From: Mesobacillus maritimus
GTDB lineage: Bacteria; Bacillota; Bacilli; Bacillales; Cytobacillaceae
Reading direction: 5' to 3'
Assembly: GCF_023715205.1 (NCBI RefSeq)
Contig: NZ_JAMBNR010000027.1
Span: 1 to 36,147 of the forward strand
Length of the DNA stretch: 36,147 nt
Shown: in pieces, positions 25,480-32,783 of the stretch
How the letters are laid out: each line of letters begins with the position of its first letter
Position numbering within the stretch: position 1 is the stretch's first letter
Notes under the pieces: model-generated
What the model was told of the DNA's origin: nothing
Databases searched by the model: none
The model's input: the letters and a program-made list of their open reading frames with translations, nothing else
Made by a program: the position numbers and the translations under genes

Positions 25480-27426
25480 CTATCTTCCATCGATGCTTTG
25501 AATATTTTTTTCTGGCTTTACCGGAAGTACCAAGAGAATTCGTTCAAGAACTACAGGATCAATTGTTTGGTCCAACAATAGATGAATAGTCCCGCGGTCT
25601 GAATGACTGCGTATCAATCGCCCAATTCCTTGTCGTAAACGAAGAATCATATAAGGTAGATCCACCTCGAGAAATGCATCCTTAGCTTCCTCACGTTTTG
25701 CTGCAAATACAGGGTCGTTCGGTGGAAATGGTAAGTCAAACAAAATCACATTTTCCAATGCTCTTCCTGGAACATCTAGACCTTCCCATAGGTTCAACGA
25801 GCATAAAACGCTTTGTTCCTCATTTTGAAACCTTGAGACAAGTGTAGAAATTTCCGCCTCTCCTTCAAATAAAACAGGAAAAATAAACTCGTTCTTTTGC
25901 ACATAATCTTTAAACCTTTCTAACTCTGCTTTATTCGTAAATAAAACCAGAGCTCTTCCCTGACTTTTCTTTAACTGCTCCACCGTAAAGTCTGCTTTGG
26001 TTATAAAGTCATTAGGAACGAATTCTGAGAGCACAATGCTCATTCTTTCTTCATAATCGAATGGGGACTCTACAGAGAACGAAAGATACTCCTCAACTCC
26101 CAGGCTATTTGCCAGATATTCAAACGAGTTATGATCTGATAGCGTTGCTGAAGAAAAAATAAAAGGCTTTTCTTGAGAGAATACCTCTTTACGAAGAACT
26201 TCTTCTACCATTTTCGGCATAATGACTAATGTCTTTTCTCCATTCCGATCTTCTAACCAATTAATCCCTACTGATCGTCTTGCAAATAAAGAGAGTGAAT
26301 AACTTATTTGATCTAAATATTCTTCAACAATTTTTAAATTATAATCATTAATGACGAACATTTCACTTTCAAAAACAAACTCCTCTTGGAGGGCATCAAG
26401 AATCCATAATAACTTTTCAGCTAAACTGATAACCGAAGGCGTTCGTTGGACTGTCATTTTCTCTGAAGATTGGCTTTCGGAACTACGTTTGGCTAACTCA
26501 ATAAATAATTCTTCATTTACCGCAATTGCTTCTTCCATTAAAACCAAAGTCTTATCACGAACATCATTATCCATAACTCTCGTAAGTAACGTTTCAAGTG
26601 TTCGTTCAGTATAGCGATATGTTAAAGCCTTTTGACTAGCAAACTCTAGCAAATGCCCTTCATCAAAAACGACACAACTTCCATCAGGTAAAAAAGGCAA
26701 TTCACCTTCACGTTTTCGAGACTCTTTCGTCCAAACATGTTCCATGTAAAAATCATGTGAACATACAATCAAGTCCGCTGCTTGGCGATAATGCTCCCGT
26801 TGTAGCGTTAATCCGCAGCGGTGGCGACGGCTACATGCCAAGCAATCTTGGAGAGGGTCCCAACCGATATCCACCCATTGCTCATCTGTTAAATCGGGAA
26901 AATCCGTTCTATCTCCGTAGCGATGAAACTTTTGTAAGGTTGAACTTTCATGAACAAAGCTCGGTAAACGGTTCTGAACAAATTGATGGGTTTCAACATC
27001 ATTATTTATAAGAGCGTCAAGTTTATTTAAGCATAGGTATTGATCTCGTGATTTCGCCAATCGAACATCAATATTTAAGTTTAATGCCGCTTCGAGTTTA
27101 GAAATGTCCCCTTCTTTTTTGACTAATTGCTCTATCAGTCTTTCGTCAGCGCACGCAATAATTGCTGGCTGATTCATGTATCTAGCGTAACATATAGCAT
27201 AAAGAAGGTAGACAATTGTTTTGCCTGTTCCAACTCCAGCTTCCGCAAAGATAACCTGTTTCTCTTTAAAAGCCTTTTCTAATTGAAATGCCATGAATAT
27301 TTGTTCATCACGCAAGTCAAATCCAGCTTCCGGTAAGATGTCATAAAAAACATCGCCAATCCATTCGTTTAATTTCTCAAAAAAAGACTCTGTCTTTGCA
27401 ATTGTAAATGGCAGACTACCAGGCAA
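25480..27426 (-). CDS. ypvA: ATP-dependent DNA helicase YpvA (DinG/XPD-like)
   Basis: About 648 aa superfamily 2 helicase of the DinG/Rad3 type. Walker A is EAGVGTGKT near the N terminus, Walker B is the DEGH box (VVFDEGHLLEF), and QGIGRLIRS near the C terminus is motif VI. Four cysteines (DCLAC, HRC and an upstream YLC) lie between motifs Ia and II, where XPD-type enzymes hold an iron-sulfur cluster. Start: I favour TTG at 27426, since GGAGGG lies about 8 nt upstream and the protein then begins MPGSLPFTIAKTESF; ATG at 27444 places that RBS inside the coding region. It follows ypsC. Confidence 0.9.
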   Translation of the reverse strand: MPGSLPFTIAKTESFFEKLNEWIGDVFYDILPEAGFDLRDEQIFMAFQLEKAFKEKQVIFAEAGVGTGKTIVYLLYAICYARYMNQPAIIACADERLIEQLVKKEGDISKLEAALNLNIDVRLAKSRDQYLCLNKLDALINNDVETHQFVQNRLPSFVHESSTLQKFHRYGDRTDFPDLTDEQWVDIGWDPLQDCLACSRRHRCGLTLQREHYRQAADLIVCSHDFYMEHVWTKESRKREGELPFLPDGSCVVFDEGHLLEFASQKALTYRYTERTLETLLTRVMDNDVRDKTLVLMEEAIAVNEELFIELAKRSSESQSSEKMTVQRTPSVISLAEKLLWILDALQEEFVFESEMFVINDYNLKIVEEYLDQISYSLSLFARRSVGINWLEDRNGEKTLVIMPKMVEEVLRKEVFSQEKPFIFSSATLSDHNSFEYLANSLGVEEYLSFSVESPFDYEERMSIVLSEFVPNDFITKADFTVEQLKKSQGRALVLFTNKAELERFKDYVQKNEFIFPVLFEGEAEISTLVSRFQNEEQSVLCSLNLWEGLDVPGRALENVILFDLPFPPNDPVFAAKREEAKDAFLEVDLPYMILRLRQGIGRLIRSHSDRGTIHLLLDQTIDPVVLERILLVLPVKPEKNIQSIDGR

Positions 27427-27445
27427 AATCCATCCCTCCAACATA

Positions 27446-27472
27446 GGAAAGCGCCGCTATACCGGCGCTTCC
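27446..27472 (-). other. GC-rich hairpin directly before the ypvA ribosome binding site
   Basis: The arms GGAAGCGCCG and CGGCGCTTTCC form a 10-bp stem. The minus strand continues TATGTTGGAGGG with no T-run, so this is not a normal terminator. It sits between ypsC and the Shine-Dalgarno sequence of ypvA. Confidence 0.7.
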
Positions 27473-27535
27473 TTCGATCCCGTTTTTATTATACCTATCG
27501 ATATGCACAATATGTAGATAGGTACATCACTTCTT

Positions 27536-28672
27536 TTATTTTTCCCGTGGAGGCCTTTTGCCCCAGTATTGATAGTAATCAGTGCGGATAAACCCATTGA
27601 AAAGTTTCCTTTTTTTAGTTGCAGGTTTTCCAAAATGTTTTTCAAAATCTTCATTTGAAGTCATGATATAAACCGACCATGTTTCAAGTGGGCTTAACAC
27701 TTGTCCCATTTCTTTATACATTTGTTCAACGGCCTTTTTTTCGCCTAGTCGCTCTCCATAAGGAGGATTACTTACAATAACCCCGAAATCCTTGTTCGTT
27801 CGAAAATCTTGGACACGCATTTGTTTAAATGTTATTAAATCTCCCAAACCTGCTTCAAAAGCATTCTCCTCCGAAATTTTCACCATTCGGTGATCAATAT
27901 CAGATCCGATGATTTCTAAAGGTTGGTCATATTTTGCCAAGTCTTCTGCCTCGTTACGTGCTTGGTCCCAAATAGATTCAGGTATCCAGTCCCATGTTTC
28001 CGAAACAAATTCCCGATTAAATCCAGGGGCAATATTTTGACCGATTAATGCCGCCTCAATAGCAATCGTTCCTGATCCACAAAACGGGTCAGCAAACGGT
28101 CGATCTGGAGTCCAATTTGTCAATGAGACTAGTGCTGCTGCAAGGGTTTCCTTCAAAGGTGCTTCACCTTGACTCACCCTATATCCACGTTTATGGAGCC
28201 CACTGCCGCTGGTATCAATCGTTAATGTTGCGACATCTTTTACAAGTGAAACCTCAATTTTAAATAATGGTCCGTTTTCTTCAAGCCAACTTGTCCTCTT
28301 ATAGTGCTTTCTTAAGCGCTCAACAATGGCCTTCTTTACGATTGCTTGACAATCTGAAACACTAAAAAGTTTTGATTTCTGGGATTTCCCACTAACAGGA
28401 AATTCAGCGTTCTCCGGTAAAAATTTTTCCCAAGGAATAGCCTTTGTTTTTTCAAATAATTCATCAAACGTAAAAGCCTTAAACTCACCAGCTTTAATCT
28501 TCACCCGGTCAGCCGTGCGAAGCCACATATTACATCTAGCAATCGCTGACTCGTCTCCCTTGAATGTAATTCGACTGTTCTCGACTTCGCAATCATAGCC
28601 AAGCGCTCGAACCTCTTTCGCCACAATCGCTTCAAGCCCCATTGCTGAAGTAGCAATTAAATCATATTTCAT
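27536..28672 (-). CDS. ypsC: rRNA methyltransferase YpsC (RlmK/RlmL-like, THUMP domain)
   Basis: 378 aa class I SAM-dependent methyltransferase; relatives modify guanines of 23S rRNA. An N-terminal ferredoxin-like and THUMP region (about 1-155) is followed by the catalytic domain with DPFCGSGTIAIEAAL (SAM-binding region) and the NPPY active-site motif in SNPPYGERLG. Basic C terminus (WGKRPPREK). ATG start after AAGGGTG. It lies upstream of ypvA and downstream of rnpB on the same strand, as in B. subtilis. Confidence 0.93.
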   Translation of the reverse strand: MKYDLIATSAMGLEAIVAKEVRALGYDCEVENSRITFKGDESAIARCNMWLRTADRVKIKAGEFKAFTFDELFEKTKAIPWEKFLPENAEFPVSGKSQKSKLFSVSDCQAIVKKAIVERLRKHYKRTSWLEENGPLFKIEVSLVKDVATLTIDTSGSGLHKRGYRVSQGEAPLKETLAAALVSLTNWTPDRPFADPFCGSGTIAIEAALIGQNIAPGFNREFVSETWDWIPESIWDQARNEAEDLAKYDQPLEIIGSDIDHRMVKISEENAFEAGLGDLITFKQMRVQDFRTNKDFGVIVSNPPYGERLGEKKAVEQMYKEMGQVLSPLETWSVYIMTSNEDFEKHFGKPATKKRKLFNGFIRTDYYQYWGKRPPREK

Positions 28673-28991
28673 TTATTTCACCCTTAATGATGTAAAGTCA
28701 AAATCTCTGTAGTTCATCATATCAGTTTTAATGAACAGATACCAACTATGTATTAAAATCTGTTCTCAACTTTTGTGCTTATTGTATAGCTCTGTGAAAA
28801 GAAGTTGAGAACTCCACTCTAGGTACTTCGCTTTTCCCACAGGTAGTCCGGGAGTCTGTCTACTTGGCCGGAAAGTCGGCGTCGCCTCTTACTCCTCACG
28901 CTTGCTCCCATGGAGTCCCCTCCCCCAAGAGTATTTATGCTTTCTGCTAAAATCAACATTTAACTTTAACCCAGCCATGTAAAAAGACAAA
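28673..28991. other. Intergenic stretch between rnpB terminator and ypsC
   Basis: No gene is seen. It holds an 11-bp perfect inverted repeat (GTTCTCAACTT at 28763-28773, AAGTTGAGAAC at 28803-28813) and a GC-rich repeat-like segment (next entry). The ypsC promoter should be near the ypsC end but I could not assign it. Confidence 0.6.
28801..28926 (-). repeat. GC-rich dispersed-repeat-like segment
   Basis: About 125 bp, clearly richer in G and C than its surroundings. On the minus strand it contains GGACTCCATGGGAGCAAGCG, GAGGAGTAAGAGGCG and AAAAGCGAAGTACC. These phrases resemble, from memory, a second family of interspersed repeats in Bacillaceae (...AAAGCGAAGT...GGAGTGGA). There is no second copy in this window to prove it. 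Confidence 0.45.
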
Positions 28992-29015
28992 AGCTCTCCC
29001 AAAATAGGAAGAGCT
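28992..29015 (-). terminator. rnpB terminator
   Basis: Minus-strand hairpin AGCTCTTCC / GGGAGAGCT followed by TTTGTCTTTTT, about 20 bp past the 3' end of RNase P RNA. Confidence 0.85.
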
Positions 29016-29036
29016 AAAACACTCATACAAAAATCG

Positions 29037-29440
29037 TTTAATAACGTTCTATAAGCCATGTTTTGTTCCATTGTGCTACAAACGACTTTTGTCTCGCACT
29101 CAGGTGGTAATCATCTATCTACAGGTAATAAAACCTGTCCTTCTCTTCGTTCATTTCCTCCAAGAAAGTGCCCCTACCATAGTTTGGGTTTCTCACTCGC
29201 GGGGTTTACCTCGTTCCACCCTTTCTATTTCTAGAAAGGCTACGTCACTGTGGCACTTTTATAGGTACTCTTGCCATATCATTAGACTTAGGCAATTTCC
29301 CAGCCGTCAGCCGCTAAGTCAGCGACTGCCCTGGCTTATGAATTGGCCAGGCACGAACACTACGGGCGTCTCAGCCCGTGCGAGCATGGACTTTCCTCTG
29401 CAACACAAAAGCTACAGCGATTACCCGAACGTTATTAACG
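29037..29440 (-). ncRNA. rnpB: RNase P RNA, bacterial type B
   Basis: About 400 nt, the Bacillus type B length. Landmarks on the minus strand: AACGTTCGGGTAATCGCTG at the 5' end, GAGGAAAGTCCATGCTCGC (P4 and CR-I), TGACGGCTGGGAAATTGCC, AAGTGCCACAGTGACG, GAGAAACCCAAACTATGG, TAGATAGATGATTACCACC, and ATGGAACAAAACATGGCTTA before the 3' end. 5' and 3' end segments around AACGTT pair to close the molecule. The RNA is the ribozyme that removes tRNA 5' leaders. Ends are estimated within about 5 nt. Location between gpsB and ypsC is as in B. subtilis. Confidence 0.95.
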
Positions 29441-29443
29441 ATT

Positions 29444-29480
29444 ACTATACTATTATATGTAATCAACATCAAGATAGCAA
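29444..29480 (-). promoter_or_regulatory. Two overlapping sigma-A promoters of rnpB
   Basis: Promoter A: TTGATG (29467-29472), 17 bp, TATAGT (29444-29449), which puts the start close to the mature 5' end. Promoter B: TTGCTA (29475-29480), 17 bp, TATAAT (29452-29457), starting about 8 nt earlier. Either or both could be used. Confidence 0.7.
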
Positions 29481-29514
29481 TGGTAATGAAATTGAAAATC
29501 TGGAAATAAATAGA

Positions 29515-29814
29515 TTACTCGTATAATTTATTTCCAAAGACATGTTTTTCTAGGTTTGACAATCTCTTAAGAATATCAAAATTAGTTGTACCCGCAGGTT
29601 GTGTACTTGGACGCTTTGAAACTTCTTCTAATTGTTTCTTTAATCTCATATTTTCCTGCTGTAAATCCTCAATTTCTTGTTGAAAGTTCTCGTAGTCTTT
29701 TATGATTAAATCCAAGTATTTGTCTACTTCCTCAGGTTTGTATCCACGCATTGCTGTTTTAAACTCTTTTTCTAAAATTTCTTTCGCTGTTAGATTGACT
29801 TTTTCACTCATCAT
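29515..29814 (-). CDS. gpsB: Cell-division regulator GpsB
   Basis: 99 aa DivIVA-like coiled-coil protein, cytosolic at the membrane. It shuttles the penicillin-binding protein PBP1 between septum and side wall. The DivIVA-type N-terminal domain shows [18 protein letters not shown] with the membrane/PBP-binding groove residues, followed by a long coiled coil (about 35-70) and a short conserved C-terminal helix ([17 protein letters not shown]) that makes the trimer-forming end. GAGGTGATGA RBS; Met1 or Met2 could be used. rnpB lies 75 bp downstream. Confidence 0.95.
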   Translation of the reverse strand: MMSEKVNLTAKEILEKEFKTAMRGYKPEEVDKYLDLIIKDYENFQQEIEDLQQENMRLKKQLEEVSKRPSTQPAGTTNFDILKRLSNLEKHVFGNKLYE

Positions 29815-29889
29815 TCATCACCTCATCTTACCCCAATCCTCAATTTATATTCTTTCAAAAACCTTGTAATTTGTCAATTTTCATTACTC

Positions 29890-30450
29890 TTAAAAATTTT
29901 GTTCTTTAAATTGCTCTTCTTCAATTAATAATTGTAAATCACTAAAATTGATTAACCGAATATCATAACCATCTTTTTCTTGACGCTTTTTTGCAGATTC
30001 TAAGAGATACTTAGGACTTCCATCTTTTTCATCATCATAAAGAAGAATTAGGATATCACTTTTTTGGATTAGAAAATCATTGCTCACTTTAAGCTGCCAA
30101 GGCTTTTCATAAGGGCGTTTTGTAATGGCATCAACATGATCAGCTTGGATTACTACTGACTCGTACCACTCGCGGTTGGATTCACTCCATTTTTCTTCTT
30201 GATTAAGGAAAGGTGTGAGAACGGATAATTTTAAGTCAGGTACTACTTCTTGTAACTGGAATACTACCTCTGCTGCCCATAACTCAACCCCTAATTGTCC
30301 GCCGATAAGAACCCACTCTAATCCTTCTTCAACTAAAGATTTTAATTCTCGTAGAATGGCCATTTTAATATATTTTACTGCCGGATCATTTTGTTTAAAT
30401 ATTCCAAGCTCATAAGATTTATACCCTGAAACGACTGCAACTTTGGCCAT
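29890..30450 (-). CDS. ypsA: YpsA, SLOG-superfamily protein (DUF1273)
   Basis: 186 aa Rossmann-like SLOG protein with the glycine-rich nucleotide-binding loop [17 protein letters not shown]. subtilis and S. aureus YpsA influence cell division and GpsB localisation; the ligand is thought to be a nucleotide or ADP-ribose-like molecule. AAAGGGGG RBS. It is immediately upstream of gpsB (75 bp), which agrees with its functional link to GpsB. Confidence 0.93.
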   Translation of the reverse strand: MAKVAVVSGYKSYELGIFKQNDPAVKYIKMAILRELKSLVEEGLEWVLIGGQLGVELWAAEVVFQLQEVVPDLKLSVLTPFLNQEEKWSESNREWYESVVIQADHVDAITKRPYEKPWQLKVSNDFLIQKSDILILLYDDEKDGSPKYLLESAKKRQEKDGYDIRLINFSDLQLLIEEEQFKEQNF

Positions 30451-30590
30451 ATTATCCCCCTTTAACTAGCTTGACGTCTTTTGTTAAACGATCTTTTATT
30501 ATCGCCAGGTGACTAGAACATCAACTTAGGTCAAGATCTAATCCCCTGCTAAGTTAGAACTATTTATACTTTCCTAAATTATAAAGAAAA

Positions 30591-30606
30591 CTCGCCGATT
30601 GGCGAG
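30591..30606 (-). terminator. Second terminator after cotD
   Basis: Hairpin CTCGCC-AATC-GGCGAG followed by TTTTCTTTATAA on the minus strand. It lies about 75 bp beyond the first terminator candidate. Confidence 0.7.
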
Positions 30607-30680
30607 CCTTTTAGGCATATACAGCGTTAACATATATAGAAGATATGCGATTTAAACAATTGTCTTATTAGCTAAAGACA

Positions 30681-30702
30681 AGGGCTTTTGTTTAAAAGCC
30701 CC
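30681..30702 (-). terminator. First terminator after cotD
   Basis: Minus-strand AGGGGCTTTT-AAAC-AAAAGCCCT followed by TGTCTTT, 10 bp past the cotD stop. T-run is imperfect. Confidence 0.65.
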
Positions 30703-30711
30703 TGTTCACTT

Positions 30712-31062
30712 TTATCTACCGAAGCCACCAAATCCTGGACCCGCACCGAATCCTGGACCCGCACCAAATCCTGGTCCTGCTCCAAATCCTGGGCCTGCAC
30801 CAAATCCTGGGCCTGCACCAAAGCCAGCACCTGGGCCACCCAGTGGCGGACGTGGTCCACCATAATGATGCTGATGAGTTACTTGGTTCACATTTGATTG
30901 AGTGTGCGTTGTATAGTGGACATGATCAAAGTTCTCGTGGTGAACGTTTGTTGTGTGTGATGGATGAATATGTGGCACAACATTATTCGAAAAAGTATTG
31001 GTTACGCAGCATTTCGTCGGATGAACAATTGCTGGGAACACCTTATTAGGTCTGCAATGCAT
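30712..31062 (-). CDS. cotD: Spore coat protein CotD with glycine-rich repeat tail
   Basis: 116 aa inner spore coat protein. The N-terminal half is CotD-like: His-, Asn- and Thr-rich with MHCRPNKVFPAIVHPTKCC, VVPHIHPSHTTNVHHENF and QVTHQHHYGG. The C-terminal third is five GAGPGF repeats, absent from B. subtilis CotD (75 aa) as I recall it. ATG at 31062 chosen (AAGGAGGAG 9-10 nt upstream) over a TTG two codons earlier. A mother-cell sigma-K promoter is visible at 31102-31129. Low complexity makes the C-terminal part length-variable. Confidence 0.9.
   Translation of the reverse strand: MHCRPNKVFPAIVHPTKCCVTNTFSNNVVPHIHPSHTTNVHHENFDHVHYTTHTQSNVNQVTHQHHYGGPRPPLGGPGAGFGAGPGFGAGPGFGAGPGFGAGPGFGAGPGFGGFGR
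30731..30820 (-). repeat. 18-bp tandem repeat in cotD (five units)
   Basis: Five 18-bp units beginning AATCCTGG on the plus strand encode GAGPGF on the minus strand. The last two units (30785-30820) are identical, and the others differ at 1-4 bases, mostly in third codon positions. Confidence 0.92.
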
Positions 31063-31101
31063 ATACAAATCTCCTCCTTAGTTTTTTAGTTATTACACTA
31101 A

Positions 31102-31129
31102 TAGGCTATGAAAGGAAGGAGTATCTTGT
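31102..31129 (-). promoter_or_regulatory. Sigma-K promoter of cotD
   Basis: Minus strand ACA, 16 bp, CATAGCCTA, an exact fit to the sigma-K consensus (mACm-N16-CATAnnnTA). cotD is a sigma-K gene in B. subtilis. Starts about 30-40 nt before the ATG. Confidence 0.75.
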
Positions 31130-31183
31130 ACTAATGCAAATACCTATTTTTATCAACAAGCTTTCGCTAGATGACTAATTCTT

Positions 31184-31279
31184 CTATAAAAAAGCATAAA
31201 AATTATCTTTCAGACTGGTAAAAACAATTGCGGTTAAACAAACAACGACAAAAAACATCACTAATATTGCTTTATACAT
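31184..31279 (-). CDS. Possible 31-aa membrane peptide
   Basis: Starts MYKAILVMFFVVVCLTAIVF, one hydrophobic helix followed by TSLKDNFYAFL. Upstream GGGGATG is only a moderate RBS, about 5 nt before the ATG, and no terminator is seen after it. It is in the 420-bp gap between mrfB and cotD, where nothing else is coded. Low confidence; it could be a real small membrane protein or chance. Confidence 0.35.
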   Translation of the reverse strand: MYKAILVMFFVVVCLTAIVFTSLKDNFYAFL

Positions 31280-31482
31280 CTTAACATCCCCGTAAATGAA
31301 ATTTAATTTTCCCCACACAAATTAACATTTTAACGTTGAGAACAAAGATAAACAATATAAAAATGCTGTTTTTTATCAGAAATATATTACATTTCTGTGA
31401 CATAATATCGAATGATGAAAAACCAACGCAAAATTTGTAATTTATTGGAGAAGATTGCGGTTGCCAGGGAAATGATTGTAGC

Positions 31483-32754
31483 TTATTCCTTATCTATTTT
31501 TGCTAACAATCTATGAACCCGTTTTTTTAAATCTTTCTCCCAGCGACTAACCTTTTTAGTTTGCTCTAATTGTTCTATTAAAGCATTCCCTTTTTCACAA
31601 AAGCACAACGCTTTTTCCATATTTTTACTTTTGTGTTCATGAAATTTAGCCAGTTCAATGCATGCTTCAATTCTAATCTCTGGAGTACTCTTTTCTGCTG
31701 TTTCCTCCCAAAGCGAAACCGCCTCGCTCAATCTTTTACTTCGCTTATATTCAAATGCTAACGCATGCTTCGCCTTTAAAGAGTCAGATTCATCACCCTT
31801 TGCAATGGAAGAAAAATTTTCTTTCGCTTTTTCCCTTTCTCCTAAATATGAAAACCATCTGCCCACTTCATAAGTTTCCCTTATACTTCTTCCATGATCT
31901 CTCCCCAATACCTGAAAGGACAAATGTGTATAGAGGGTAATTAAAGAGAGGATATCTAGTTCATTATGTTTCATTACCCCAAGTAAGCCTTCAGGATTTT
32001 TTCGTTCTAGAAAATCAAAATAAATCATAGGCGCCAAGTATCCAGGTATATCGTCTTCGCGTGTAAAACCAAGGATGTCTTTCTCGACATTTGTGAGTTT
32101 CATTTTTTCAATTTTATGCTTCCACATTCTTCTTGCTGCATGAAAAAGGTCAAAGTGCCCAAATGATGGCAACTTTGGAACATGATCTCTCACAAGCGTG
32201 TGCCTTGTTTTTACCTGTGGCCAATCAAATGCCTTGCCATTGTAAGTAACTAGAGTTGTATAGTCAATGGACGATAGAAAACTATGGTATAAGGCTACCT
32301 CAGCCCCAGGCTGTGGCAATATATGTTGGGTTAAAGTGACTGAATGTGTTCCTAGACTTGCATGTCCTAGTAAAAAGATCGTATTGCCTGCTCCCCCACC
32401 GAGACCCGTTGTTTCTGTATCGAAAAAGAAAAGATTGTTAGCTGTATGCCCTGCTGATGATAGAGGATGCTGAATTCCTTCCTGGTTCCACTGATTTACA
32501 GCCTCAATCGTATCCGCAAACCGATAATGACCATGTTGGTAATTTAAGGGATATTCCACTTTTCGAACTAGACAATATGTGTCATCAAAGAAATAGGGGT
32601 TCGTATTTTCCTTTTCCCAAATATCTAGATAAGGTATGTCTTCTTTTAGACTTTCAGCTTTTGGCTGCTCATTTACTTGGCTTTCACTCAATTGAGTAGA
32701 AACGCCAGTAGATAGATGTGGTTTCAAGCGGTTCAGCTTATTTTTCAGAGACAT
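31483..32754 (-). CDS. mrfB: Mitomycin-repair exonuclease MrfB (YprB)
   Basis: 423 aa. DEDD-family 3'-5' exonuclease domain in the middle: FFDTETTGLGGGAGNTIFLLG (exo I, D-x-E), LVTYNGKAFDWPQ (exo II) and MKHNELDILSLITL (exo III, catalytic Asp). The C-terminal part (about 290-423) looks like TPR-type helical repeats. With MrfA it repairs mitomycin C damage independently of UvrABC in B. subtilis. RBS GGGAGGGGGG; it lies 29 bp after mrfA on the same strand. Confidence 0.93.
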   Translation of the reverse strand: MSLKNKLNRLKPHLSTGVSTQLSESQVNEQPKAESLKEDIPYLDIWEKENTNPYFFDDTYCLVRKVEYPLNYQHGHYRFADTIEAVNQWNQEGIQHPLSSAGHTANNLFFFDTETTGLGGGAGNTIFLLGHASLGTHSVTLTQHILPQPGAEVALYHSFLSSIDYTTLVTYNGKAFDWPQVKTRHTLVRDHVPKLPSFGHFDLFHAARRMWKHKIEKMKLTNVEKDILGFTREDDIPGYLAPMIYFDFLERKNPEGLLGVMKHNELDILSLITLYTHLSFQVLGRDHGRSIRETYEVGRWFSYLGEREKAKENFSSIAKGDESDSLKAKHALAFEYKRSKRLSEAVSLWEETAEKSTPEIRIEACIELAKFHEHKSKNMEKALCFCEKGNALIEQLEQTKKVSRWEKDLKKRVHRLLAKIDKE

Positions 32755-32783
32755 AAATTCCCCCCTCCCAACAATAAATCGGT

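Noticed and set aside
29071-29526. Long plus-strand open frame of 151 codons
   Set aside because: It is antisense to RNase P RNA, whose conserved elements explain the sequence fully; no RBS and no protein-like composition.
30688-30897. Plus-strand frame with a Ser-Trp-Thr repeat
   Set aside because: It is the shadow of the 18-bp repeats of cotD on the other strand and has no RBS.
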